A DNA stretch of 9,663 bases from an uncultured Oscillospiraceae bacterium (GCA_934589325.1 CAKTNU010000049.1:1-9663); one strand, 5' to 3'; shown: positions 1 to 6,098, counted from the stretch's first letter. The notes: generated by a model not told the origin, from the letters alone. A program made the numbers and translations.

Positions 1-602
1 GTGCTCGCCACGACCTCCGGGCACTCCGCCGACGGCAGAGCCTTGACAACGACGATATCTGCCTCGTTGATGCTGAGGACGAAGTCCTGCTGCTTATCGG
101 GAAACAGCTTCTGAATGGTCTCTATGGCGGCGACGTCAGAATTCTCCATCTGGCGCACGAGCAGGACACTGCGCGGCTCGTCGGTGACAAAGTGCAGCTC
201 CTTGGCGCGGACATAAACGTCTCCGGGGAGAATGTTGTCGGAAATGATGTTCTTTACGAAGGCGGCCTTATTGTGCTTCTCCTCGTAATTGTTCTTGGCC
301 TCGTTGAAGGCGACTGCCGCGACCGCGCACAGCGTCCTTGCGACAGCATCGCTGCCGTCGACAAAGGAGGTAAAATCAAAGCGCGAACCGTTGGACATCA
401 GCGGGCAGAAGGTCCTCGTGCCGATGGAGACCGGCTGCTCCGAAGCTTCAAGCTCGTACATATGGAACTCGTCCAGACGGGAGCCTATCATGGAAAGCTC
501 GCTGCAGGCGATAACAAAGCCCTGATCGTCCACCACGCCTATAGTTCTGTCAATGGCGTCCTTCATCTGAATAATCACATTCTGGAAAATTCTACTTGAC
601 AT
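1..602 (-). CDS. Probable CdaR/PucR-type transcriptional regulator, N-terminal part (partial)
   Basis: About 200 codons are visible from the ATG at 602-600; the C-terminus lies beyond the window edge. The start is fixed by an AGGAGGC ribosome site (610-616) 7-8 bases upstream; another ATG at 609-607 is out of frame and hits a stop after five codons. The protein begins MSSRIFQNVIIQMKDAIDRT, followed by a VVDDQGFVIACSELSMIG segment. This pattern (helix, short strand, 'IACS/IASG' turn) resembles the sugar-diacid recognition sensor domain of CdaR-like activators, which in full-length members is followed by a PucR-type helix-turn-helix near the C-terminus. That DNA-binding part is not in the window, so the regulatory role is inferred. 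It is transcribed alone from its own promoter. Family assignment is from memory and moderate; a PAS/GAF-like sensor fused to something else is the main alternative. Confidence 0.6.
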   Translation of the reverse strand, partial: MSSRIFQNVIIQMKDAIDRTIGVVDDQGFVIACSELSMIGSRLDEFHMYELEASEQPVSIGTRTFCPLMSNGSRFDFTSFVDGSDAVARTLCAVAAVAFNEAKNNYEEKHNKAAFVKNIISDNILPGDVYVRAKELHFVTDEPRSVLLVRQMENSDVAAIETIQKLFPDKQQDFVLSINEADIVVVKALPSAECPEVVAS

Positions 603-622
603 AAATCATGCCTCCTGTGCGT

Positions 623-640
623 TATGGCCAATTTGCCATA
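623..640. repeat. Inverted repeat in leader of the CdaR-like gene
   Basis: TATGGC (623-628) and GCCATA (635-640) form a perfect 6-bp dyad around a 6-base spacer. It sits between the predicted transcription start and the ribosome site of the minus-strand regulator gene. It could be an operator for autoregulation or a small leader hairpin; it is short enough to be chance. Confidence 0.4.
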
Positions 641-662
641 CTCCCGCATTATCTGTTTATAT

Positions 663-691
663 ATAATACCCCAGCTTTATGTGATTTTCAA
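663..691 (-). promoter_or_regulatory. Promoter of the CdaR-like gene
   Basis: On the minus strand a -35 box TTGAAA (691-686) is followed by a 17-base spacer and a -10 box TATTAT (668-663). Transcription would start near 656, giving a leader of roughly 54 bases before the ATG at 602. Spacing is ideal and each hexamer matches sigma-A consensus at 5 of 6 (-10) and 4 of 6 (-35) positions. Confidence 0.7.
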
Positions 692-745
692 TAGAAATCG
701 TCAAGTTTTTTTGTTAATTTTTTTCGCTTTGTCTCCTATACGCTC

Positions 746-782
746 AAAAAGCCTTGAAAATACAGGGTCTTTTTAAGGCTTT
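746..782 (-). terminator. Probable terminator of the pseudouridine synthase gene, overlapping its stop codon
   Basis: Read on the minus strand, AAAGCCTT (782-775) pairs with AAGGCTTT (755-748) and a short T run follows (to 746). The left arm includes the last codons and the TAA stop (775-773). The loop is long (about 19 bases) and the stem AT-rich, so this is a weak intrinsic terminator at best. Confidence 0.5.
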
Positions 783-1492
783 CTGCCTAAAAACACACTG
801 CACAAATCTTTTTCGTTCAGCTCGCGCCACCGGCCGGGCCGGGAGTCTGTGTCAAGCGTCAGCCCGCCGACGGCAAGGCGCCGAAGGCTTATCACCGGCT
901 TGCCGCGGGATGCGAGCATGCGCTTTACCTGATGGTATTTGCCCTCCATCACCGTCACGCGGCACTCGCTGCCGCCCAGCGGCTCCAGTTTTGCGGGCAG
1001 GCACTGCGTCCCGTCCCCGAGGACTATTCCCCGGGCAAAGGCCGCGGCGTCCGCGGCGTCCGGCGTACCGTCCACTACAGCATAATACAGTTTTTCCACC
1101 TCAGATTTTGGCGAAATGACGCGATGGGCAAAATCGCCGTCGTTCGTAAGCAGCAGCAGGCCGCTCGTATCCTTGTCGAGCCGTCCTACCGGGAACAGGC
1201 TGAGCCTGCGAAGCTCCGGCGGGAGCAGGTCGATAACCGTCCTTTGGTCTCTGTCCTCAGTCGCGCTCAGAACGCCCGGCGGCTTATCGAGCATGAAATA
1301 GCGAAATTCGCTATAGCTCAGAGGCTCGCCGTCAAACACGACCGTATCGCGCTCCGGGTCTACCTTCTGCTCCGGAGCCGATGCCGCCGCGCCGTTGATG
1401 AGCACACGGCCGCTTTTTATTATCTGCCGCAGCTCCCTGCGAGAAGCAAGGCCAAGCTCCGACATGAGCTTATCCAATCTCATGAGTGCCAT
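773..1492 (-). CDS. rsuA: RsuA-family 16S rRNA pseudouridine synthase
   Basis: A 239-residue protein that should convert a specific uridine in rRNA to pseudouridine; by family this is U516 of 16S rRNA (E. coli numbering). An S4 RNA-binding domain occupies roughly residues 5-50 (MRLDKLMSELGLASRREL, then GRVLING). The catalytic domain carries FPVGRLDKDTSGLLLLT, with catalytic Asp at residue 106, and GKYHQVKRM at 184-192, both diagnostic of the RsuA/RluB/RluE/RluF superfamily. The spacing and the short EKLYYAVVDG strand favour RsuA over RluB. The start is set at the ATG 1492-1490 because GGAGG lies five bases upstream; the frame stays open to 1576, but that extension has no ribosome site and crosses the promoter. 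Length is normal for the family. It is a single-gene unit with its own promoter, divergent from the DUF4830 gene. Confidence 0.88.
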   Translation of the reverse strand: MALMRLDKLMSELGLASRRELRQIIKSGRVLINGAAASAPEQKVDPERDTVVFDGEPLSYSEFRYFMLDKPPGVLSATEDRDQRTVIDLLPPELRRLSLFPVGRLDKDTSGLLLLTNDGDFAHRVISPKSEVEKLYYAVVDGTPDAADAAAFARGIVLGDGTQCLPAKLEPLGGSECRVTVMEGKYHQVKRMLASRGKPVISLRRLAVGGLTLDTDSRPGRWRELNEKDLCSVFLGRKP

Positions 1493-1525
1493 GACGACCT
1501 CCGGTTGTGATCTTATACGCGGTAA

Positions 1526-1597
1526 ATGCGGCGTCTTTTCCCACCGCGGTATGTGGGACATCCCCGATGTCCGCATCGGCGGACATTATAACATACC
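1526..1597. repeat. Nested inverted repeats around the rsuA promoter and leader
   Basis: Several dyads are interleaved here: ATGTCCGC (1567-1574) with GCGGACAT (1579-1586), 8 bp around a 4-base loop; GGACATC (1556-1562) with GATGTCC (1566-1572), 7 bp around 3 bases; CCCAC (1540-1544) with GTGGG (1553-1557); ATGCGG (1526-1531) with CCGCAT (1571-1576); and an outer GGTATGT (1548-1554) with ACATACC (1591-1597). The first dyad overlaps the -10 box and can only act as DNA; the others lie in the predicted minus-strand leader and could fold. Some arms are mutually exclusive. Confidence 0.55.
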
Positions 1598-1613
1598 TCC
1601 GGCCGTTTTTGAA
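1585..1613 (-). promoter_or_regulatory. Promoter of rsuA-like gene
   Basis: On the minus strand a perfect TATAAT (1590-1585) is preceded at 17 bases by TTCAAA (1613-1608), a 4 of 6 match to -35. The predicted start near 1578 gives an approximately 86-base leader. The -10 box overlaps one arm of a GCGGACAT/ATGTCCGC dyad (1567-1586). Confidence 0.65.
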
Positions 1614-1637
1614 TAGCATATAACCGAGGTGATGGAT

Positions 1638-2084
1638 ATGTTCACAAAAAGTTCAGTCTTTACGCGGAAAAAAGCGCTGCTTACGGTGTTCGCCGCAGCA
1701 CTTATCCTGCTGGCGCTGATACTTCTGCGCTGGCGCGCAGGAGTGCAGACAAATCTTTCGACGACGGCAGGGCGTGAAAAGTTCCTGCAAAATTTGGGCT
1801 GGGAGGTCGATATTTCCTCCGAGGAGTTCCACAGCGTCGTCATTCCAGACTCCCTCGACGGCGTAATGGCAGAGTACGCCCGGATGCAGCAGGAGCAGGG
1901 CTTCGATCTTGCCTCTCACTGCGGAGAGCGCTGTGAGCAATACAGCTATCTCCTCACAAATTACCCCGACTGCGGCGAGGATGTGATCATCACACTGTAC
2001 ATACGCAGCGGCCGTCTCATCGCCGGTGACATCCACACTGCGGCGCTTGACGGCTTCATGCACGGGATATACAGAGCCGACTGA
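1638..2084 (+). CDS. DUF4830 domain-containing membrane-anchored protein
   Basis: A 148-residue protein of unknown function. Residues 13-31 form one hydrophobic helix after a short KK-containing N-terminus, so it is probably a type II anchored protein with its bulk outside the membrane. The C-terminal part holds the DUF4830 pattern as I know it: a REKFLQNLGWEVD segment (46-58), EFHSVVIPDSLDGV (63-76), QQEQGFDL (84-91), a Tyr/Cys-rich strand, and finally AGDIHTAALDGFMHG (129-143). ATG 1638 is preferred because GAGG (1626-1629) lies eight bases upstream; in-frame GTG 1629 and ATG 1632 overlap that ribosome site. It is divergent from the rsuA-like gene and I see neither a convincing plus-strand promoter nor a terminator after it. 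Three cysteines in the outer domain could form a disulfide; no catalytic motif is evident. Confidence 0.8.
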   Translation: MFTKSSVFTRKKALLTVFAAALILLALILLRWRAGVQTNLSTTAGREKFLQNLGWEVDISSEEFHSVVIPDSLDGVMAEYARMQQEQGFDLASHCGERCEQYSYLLTNYPDCGEDVIITLYIRSGRLIAGDIHTAALDGFMHGIYRAD

Positions 2085-2109
2085 TCCTTCACGCTCCGCT
2101 CCCCCGGCA

Positions 2110-2138
2110 TTGATTTTTATACCGACCTACTATATAAT
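2110..2138 (+). promoter_or_regulatory. Promoter upstream of the small ORF and dinB
   Basis: TTGATT (2110-2115), a 17-base spacer, and a perfect TATAAT (2133-2138). Transcription should start near 2145, so the transcript would carry the 29-codon ORF and run into dinB. No GAAC-N4-GTTC-type LexA box is visible near it. Two further TATAAT hexamers (2267-2272, 2272-2277) closer to dinB lack a recognisable -35 box. Confidence 0.65.
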
Positions 2139-2174
2139 AAACTTAGATAGATCACGGAATGTGGAGAGGCAAAA

Positions 2175-2264
2175 ATGTCGGTTCTGTCAACGCTCAGCAG
2201 CACCGTTATGTATGCGATACGTGGTGGCATAGTCTCCGCTAAGCTCATCCGCTGTAACATATGA
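2175..2264 (+). CDS. Possible 29-residue small protein or leader peptide upstream of dinB
   Basis: ATG 2175 is preceded by GGAGAGG (2163-2169) at five bases and by a strong promoter starting RNA near 2145. The frame reads MSVLSTLSSTVMYAIRGGIV and nine more residues, ending at TGA 2262-2264. I recognise no family. It is mildly hydrophobic in the middle with basic residues toward the end, but too short for a confident membrane call. It may be a real small protein, a leader peptide influencing dinB translation, or an untranslated leader with a fortuitous ORF. The only positive evidence is promoter and ribosome-site placement. Confidence 0.35.
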   Translation: MSVLSTLSSTVMYAIRGGIVSAKLIRCNI

Positions 2265-2324
2265 TCTATAATATAATCCGCGAAGAGACGGTTTTATTGC
2301 AGAAATTCCGCGGAGGTGACGCTT

Positions 2325-3566
2325 TTGGACAGACTTATATTTCATATTGACGTAAACAGCGCGTTTCTATCGTGGGAAGCGGTGCGGCGCATGGCGGATG
2401 GTGAGGCGGATATACGGCTGATCCCGTCCGCCATCGGCGGCGACCGGGACAAGCGGACGGGCGTCATCGTCGCCAAGTCAATCCCGGCGAAGCGCTTCGG
2501 CATCAAGACGGGAGAGCCGGTATCAATGGCGCTCCGTAAATGTCCGGAGCTGTTCCTTGCAAAGCCGGATTTCCGGCTGTATGAAAAAAATTCCCGTGCC
2601 TTCATCGCGATATGCGCACGTTATGCGCCGGCACTCGAGCAATTCTCTATAGACGAGTGCTTCCTGGACATGAGCGGTACCGACAGCATCTATCCTGACC
2701 CCGTGCGTACTGCGCGGCAGTTGGCCGATGAGATACGCGACACTCTGGGCTTTACCGTGAACATCGGCATAGGCGAGAACAAGCTGCTTGCGAAGATGGC
2801 AAGCGACTTTGAAAAGCCAGACAGGGTGCACACGCTGTTCCTCCGCGAAATGCCTGAAAAGATGTGGCCTCTTCCGGTGTCCGAGCTGTTCACTGTGGGC
2901 CGCTCGACGGCAGAGAAGCTGGGAAAGGCCAGCATAAAGACGATAGGCGAGCTTGCGGAGAGCGATGTGCGTGTGATCCAAGGGCTGGTCGGCGTAAAGC
3001 TGGGCAGCCAGATACACGACTTTGCAAACGGCATCGACGATTCACCTGTCCGAGCTGGGCGCGAGGCAGCCAAGGGCTACAGCATATCGACCACGCTCGA
3101 GGACGACGTGACCGATGCAGCCGCCGCACGGAACATCCTGCTGGCACTCGCCGATAATGTCGCGGCACGTATGCGCGGCGACGGGAAGCGCGCCGGCTGC
3201 GTCGCCGTCACCATACGCTCCAACGATTTTCGCGACCGCTCGCATCAGACGAGTCTGCACTCCCCCACCGACATCACACGCGAGATATATGAGCTTGCGG
3301 TCAAGCTGTTCGACGAGCTGTGGGACGGCCGTACACCTCTGCGTCTGCTCGGCATATCGCTGACCGGCGTGACGGACAGGGACTGCGTACAGACGAGTCT
3401 TTTCGACGATGGTCGCTATGACCGCGCACGCAGGCTCGACCGCGCCGTCGATGCACTGCGCGGCAAGTTCGGCGCGGACATAGTCCGTCCGGCCGCAACG
3501 CTTGACTCAAGCGACCGCATAGGCAGAAAGTATAAGGCACAGCTTGAGGACAAGGATCGGGAATAA
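2325..3566 (+). CDS. dinB: DNA polymerase IV (Y-family translesion polymerase)
   Basis: A 413-residue Y-family polymerase, of normal length, that copies damaged templates. Catalytic acids are visible: Asp9 in IFHIDVNSAFLSWEA, and Asp110-Glu111 in EQFSIDECFLDMSGTD. The fingers hold KRTGVIVAKSIPAKRFGIKTGEP (residues 43-65). A thumb helix-hairpin-helix-like stretch lies near 184-225 and the little-finger domain starts at about 249 (AKGYSISTTLEDDVTD). QTSLF (356-360) matches the sliding-clamp binding motif and is followed by about 50 more residues, as in Gram-positive DinB/UvrX-like proteins. The start is taken as TTG 2325 because GGAGG (2312-2316) lies eight bases upstream and overlaps the in-frame GTG at 2316. 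It is probably transcribed from the promoter near 2110-2138 and ended by the hairpin at 3575-3599. SOS control is usual in the family but no LexA box was recognised. Confidence 0.93.
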   Translation: MDRLIFHIDVNSAFLSWEAVRRMADGEADIRLIPSAIGGDRDKRTGVIVAKSIPAKRFGIKTGEPVSMALRKCPELFLAKPDFRLYEKNSRAFIAICARYAPALEQFSIDECFLDMSGTDSIYPDPVRTARQLADEIRDTLGFTVNIGIGENKLLAKMASDFEKPDRVHTLFLREMPEKMWPLPVSELFTVGRSTAEKLGKASIKTIGELAESDVRVIQGLVGVKLGSQIHDFANGIDDSPVRAGREAAKGYSISTTLEDDVTDAAAARNILLALADNVAARMRGDGKRAGCVAVTIRSNDFRDRSHQTSLHSPTDITREIYELAVKLFDELWDGRTPLRLLGISLTGVTDRDCVQTSLFDDGRYDRARRLDRAVDALRGKFGADIVRPAATLDSSDRIGRKYKAQLEDKDRE

Positions 3567-3574
3567 GACCGCAT

Positions 3575-3604
3575 GAGGGGCGGCGCTGTGCCGCCCCTCT
3601 TATC
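3575..3604 (+). terminator. Terminator after dinB
   Basis: GAGGGGCGGC (3575-3584) and GCCGCCCCTC (3590-3599) form a perfect 10-bp stem around the loop GCTGT, eight bases after the dinB stop codon. The following T tract is poor (TTATC), so efficiency is uncertain, but the position and GC-rich stem fit an intrinsic terminator. Confidence 0.8.
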
Positions 3605-3641
3605 AATATTCTTCGCCGTCGGCACGGCGCAAGCACATGCG

Positions 3642-3684
3642 TTTAAAAAGTTTTTAAATTTATCCTTTAAAATTCTGCTAGTAT
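3642..3684 (+). promoter_or_regulatory. Candidate autoregulated promoter of the two-component operon, with TTTAAA repeats
   Basis: Three TTTAAA hexamers at 3642-3647, 3653-3658 and 3666-3671 (spacers 5 and 7 bases) precede a TAGTAT -10-like box at 3679-3684; the last hexamer is seven bases from the -10. No separate good -35 box is visible, as expected for an activator-dependent promoter. The same TTTAAA-N5-TTTAAA unit recurs upstream of two genes downstream of the operon. I infer binding by the OmpR-family regulator encoded here; nothing in the sequence proves it. Confidence 0.55.
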
Positions 3685-3702
3685 GTTCTCGAGGTGAGTG
3701 TT

Positions 3703-4851
3703 ATGACCGTTCGCAAGCGTCTGTCGCGCTCCAATGTTTACATGTTTCTTGTACCGCTGCTGACAGCGGCACTGCTCCTGCTGCTGGGTGCAGGCATCGC
3801 GCTGTATGTCCTCGAGACGAAATATCTCCCCCGTTTCGGGCTGAGCCTGCAGGAGATGCACATGACCCTGGAGCAGTACGAGACCACATTTCAGAGCTTT
3901 GAGATGTTCATATGGATATATCTCGGCGCGGTAGGCATGGCGCTGCTGCTGACGATATGCTTTACGATCCTATATCTGACCCGCTCACTCTTCCGCCGCA
4001 TCTCCGAGCCTCTGGACACGCTTGTGGCCGGGGTGGAGCGCATACAGGCAGGGGATCTCGACAGTCCTATCGCCTATCAGGAGGAGGACGAGTTCAAGGC
4101 GGCATGCGACGCGGTCGACCTGATGGCCGCAAAGCTCAAAGCCGCGCTCGACGCGGAGCAGAGGCGGCAGCAGAGCCGTAAGGAGCTTATCGCCGGGATG
4201 TCGCACGACCTGAAAAGTCCGCTCACCTCTATCCGTGCATACAGCGAGGCCATACGCGACGGTGTGGCCTCCTCCGACGCCATGCGGCAGCGGTATATCG
4301 AGACCGTCTGCCGCAAGGAGCAGGAGATTGAAGATATGGTGAACCGGCTTTTCGAGTTTTCCAAGCTGGATCTCAGCGAGACGCCGCTCGATATGCAGCC
4401 GCTGAATGTCGCGGAAGAGCTGCGTTCAGCCGCCGCGGACATGGCAGACAGGGCGGATATATGCGTTGATGTCTCTGAGGAAACCCTTGTGCTTGCGGAC
4501 CGTGCACAGCTGCGGCGCATCGCAAAGAATATTTTTGACAACAGCGTCAAGTACGGCGGGCGTGAGCGCATCGGGATCAGAGTCACGGCGCAGGCGGACG
4601 ACGGACTTGTCACGCTCCGTTTTGCCGACAACGGACAGGGCGTGGACGACGATAAGCTGCCGAAGCTCTTCGACGTATTTTACCGCGCCGATCCGTCACG
4701 CGACCGCGGCCGCGACGGGAGCGGCATAGGGCTTGCAGTGGTCAGAAAGTCCGCCGAGGAAATGGGCGGTTCCGCCTGTGCAGAGCGCGGTCCCGAGGGC
4801 GGGCTGTGCATCGCGGTGACGCTGAAGAGCTGTTCAAAAACACAGAAATGA
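3703..4851 (+). CDS. Two-component sensor histidine kinase (HAMP, HisKA, HATPase_c)
   Basis: A 382-residue membrane kinase that should autophosphorylate on His168 and pass the phosphate to the regulator encoded next. Transmembrane helices are at about 14-36 and 68-92, flanking an external loop of about 30 residues, so the sensor is small. A HAMP linker covers about 93-146 (RRISEPLDTLVAGVERIQAG is its start). The H box is MSHDLKSPLTSIRAYSEAI (166-184). The ATPase domain shows the N box NIFDNSVKYG (276-285), G1 box ADNGQG (308-313), F box LFDVFYRAD (322-330) and G2 box DGSGIGLAV (338-346). ATG 3703 is chosen because GAGGTGA (3691-3697) lies five bases upstream and overlaps the in-frame GTG 3694. 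It is the first gene of a two-gene operon. The overall type is like the VanS/PhoR class, but the stimulus cannot be read from the sequence. Confidence 0.93.
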   Translation: MTVRKRLSRSNVYMFLVPLLTAALLLLLGAGIALYVLETKYLPRFGLSLQEMHMTLEQYETTFQSFEMFIWIYLGAVGMALLLTICFTILYLTRSLFRRISEPLDTLVAGVERIQAGDLDSPIAYQEEDEFKAACDAVDLMAAKLKAALDAEQRRQQSRKELIAGMSHDLKSPLTSIRAYSEAIRDGVASSDAMRQRYIETVCRKEQEIEDMVNRLFEFSKLDLSETPLDMQPLNVAEELRSAAADMADRADICVDVSEETLVLADRAQLRRIAKNIFDNSVKYGGRERIGIRVTAQADDGLVTLRFADNGQGVDDDKLPKLFDVFYRADPSRDRGRDGSGIGLAVVRKSAEEMGGSACAERGPEGGLCIAVTLKSCSKTQK

Positions 4852-4868
4852 CAGGAGGGGCAGAAACG

Positions 4869-5558
4869 ATGGCGAAAATTCTTATTATAGAGGATGACCG
4901 CGAGATATCGGATATCGAGCGCGACTATCTGGAGCTGGACGGCTTTGAGGTGGAGCTTGCATACGACGGGCTCACAGGGCTTTCGATGGCGCAGAGCGGC
5001 GGCTTTGACCTCATTCTGCTGGATCTCATGCTGCCGGGAATGGACGGCTTCTCCGTCTGCCGCCGCCTGCGCGAACGGCTTGACGTGCCTATCCTCATGG
5101 TCACTGCCCGCACTGCCGACATTGACAAGATACGCGGGCTCGGCTTCGGCGCGGACGATTATATTGAAAAGCCCTTCTCCCCCGCCGTTCTCGTCGCCCG
5201 GGTCAAGGCGAACATAGCCCAGTATCAGCGCCTAAAGCCAAAGGCCGAAAGCTCCGCCATAGTCTCTGCGGGGCCGCTCGTCATTGACACGGAGGCTCAC
5301 TCCGCCGCCGTAAACGGCCGGGTGCTGACGCTGACAAACAAGGAGTACGAGCTGCTGCTTTTCCTCGCACGGCATCCTAACCAGGTATTCAGCCGCGAGG
5401 ATCTGTATGAGCTGATATGGGGGCTTGAGTCGATGGGCGACAACATCACCGTTGCCGTTCACGTCAACCGCCTGCGTGAGAAGCTGGAGGCCGACCCATC
5501 GCATCCCGATCTTATCCAGACCGTCTGGGGCGTCGGCTACCGTTTAAATATCGTTTAA
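4869..5558 (+). CDS. OmpR-family response regulator
   Basis: A 229-residue DNA-binding partner of the kinase, starting 17 bases after its stop codon behind AGGAGGGG (4853-4860). The receiver domain (about 1-115) has the acidic pair Asp9-Asp10 (LIIEDD), the phosphate-accepting Asp52 (LILLDLMLPGMDG), Thr79 (MVTART) and Lys101 (DYIEKPFSP), so all conserved residues are present. The winged-helix domain (about 128-229) has LTNKEYELLLFLARHPNQVF, a recognition-helix region around ITVAVHVNRLREKLE, and the terminal VWGVGYRLNIV wing. The frame is open upstream to 4806, but that extension overlaps the kinase gene and lacks a ribosome site. Its last codons, including a TTA codon, contain TTTAAA repeats that look like part of the next promoter. 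Likely targets are its own operon and the two following genes (inference). Confidence 0.94.
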   Translation: MAKILIIEDDREISDIERDYLELDGFEVELAYDGLTGLSMAQSGGFDLILLDLMLPGMDGFSVCRRLRERLDVPILMVTARTADIDKIRGLGFGADDYIEKPFSPAVLVARVKANIAQYQRLKPKAESSAIVSAGPLVIDTEAHSAAVNGRVLTLTNKEYELLLFLARHPNQVFSREDLYELIWGLESMGDNITVAVHVNRLREKLEADPSHPDLIQTVWGVGYRLNIV

Positions 5559-5572
5559 AACCGCGTTATACT
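5541..5572 (+). promoter_or_regulatory. Candidate regulated promoter of the His-loop membrane protein gene
   Basis: CGTTTAAA is repeated at 5541-5548 and 5552-5559, an exact 11-base period, followed after seven bases by a -10 box TATACT (5567-5572). The geometry (TTTAAA-N5-TTTAAA-N7-minus10) matches the last part of the element upstream of the kinase gene. The first repeat lies inside the regulator's coding end and the second spans its TAA stop. The predicted transcription start is near 5579. Confidence 0.55.
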
Positions 5573-5578
5573 AAATTA

Positions 5579-5630
5579 AACCTGCAGTCTCATAATGGGC
5601 TCGTACCCAAGAGAGACCGCAGGTTTTATT
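5579..5630 (+). terminator. Terminator of the two-component operon
   Basis: AACCTGC (5579-5585) plus GTCTC (5587-5591) pair with GAGAC (5613-5617) plus GCAGGTT (5619-5625), one A-C mismatch apart; GGG/CCC inside the loop can add three more pairs. The stem runs into TTTTATTTT (5624-5632 region). It begins 21 bases after the regulator's stop codon and is followed within 30 bases by the next gene, whose predicted start of transcription coincides with its first base. Confidence 0.85.
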
Positions 5631-5651
5631 TTATAAACGGAGGATTTTGAA

Positions 5652-6095
5652 ATGAAAGATTATGTTATGAAAAAGAATTACGCCCGGGCCTTCAAGCTCA
5701 TCATCGTGTTCTTCGTCATTCTCGCGGTGACGACGGCAGTAGTCATCCCGCTCAGCCTGTCGCAGCAGATAAGCGATGCGGCGGCTCTGAAGCAGGAGGC
5801 CGCGCTCAACGGCGACAGCAGCGACGGCGAGCACCATCATCACGACGACGAGGTATGGAAGAGCCGCATCACTCCTCTCAACGCCGTGAACTATGCAATA
5901 ATCGGCGTCCTCAGCGTACTGTGGGGCGTGCTGGTGCTTGGCTACTGGTTCGATGTGGCCGCATGGCTCTACAAGAGCGCAGTGAACGAGGGCATGAACC
6001 GCTCTCTTTGGGCTATACTCGGCGCGTTCGTGAACATATTCGCTGTCTTGGCCTTCTGCATAGTCCGCGACCAGCCCAAGCGCGTAAAGGCATAA
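5652..6095 (+). CDS. Uncharacterised three-helix membrane protein with a His4 loop
   Basis: A 147-residue protein I cannot assign to a family. ATG 5652 follows GGAGGA (5639-5644) at about eight bases; ATG 5667 is a less well placed alternative. Hydrophobic helices are at about 15-36, 77-100 and 118-138. Between the first two lies a soluble loop of about 40 residues containing GEHHHHDDE (59-67), four consecutive histidines flanked by acids, which is a plausible metal- or proton-responsive site. The positive N-terminus (KK, R, K) predicts that the loop is external; the basic C-terminal tail RDQPKRVKA makes the overall topology ambiguous. TTTAAA repeats directly upstream suggest control by the adjacent two-component system. 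A membrane stress-response accessory or feedback partner of the kinase is possible but unproven. Confidence 0.8.
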   Translation: MKDYVMKKNYARAFKLIIVFFVILAVTTAVVIPLSLSQQISDAAALKQEAALNGDSSDGEHHHHDDEVWKSRITPLNAVNYAIIGVLSVLWGVLVLGYWFDVAAWLYKSAVNEGMNRSLWAILGAFVNIFAVLAFCIVRDQPKRVKA

Positions 6096-6098
6096 GAT

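Noticed and set aside
192..599. A plus-strand 135-codon open frame opposite the CdaR-like gene
   Set aside because: No ribosome site, low-complexity translation, and the minus strand has a well-placed start, ribosome site and promoter.
932..1510. A long plus-strand open frame (192 codons) opposite the rsuA-like gene
   Set aside because: It is fully antisense to a convincing pseudouridine synthase, has no ribosome site and no recognisable protein features; it results from GC-rich codon use.
2026..2232. A 68-codon plus-strand frame running from the DUF4830 gene across the intergenic region
   Set aside because: It overlaps a real gene in another frame, crosses a strong promoter and lacks a ribosome site.
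3614..3629. Small hairpin CGCCGT-CGGC-ACGGCG after the dinB terminator
   Set aside because: A 6-bp GC-rich stem of this kind is expected by chance here, and neither a T run nor any link to a gene was seen.
4077..4631. A minus-strand 184-codon, serine/arginine-rich open frame opposite the kinase
   Set aside because: Composition is typical of the reverse complement of a GC-rich gene; the kinase has all catalytic motifs on the other strand.
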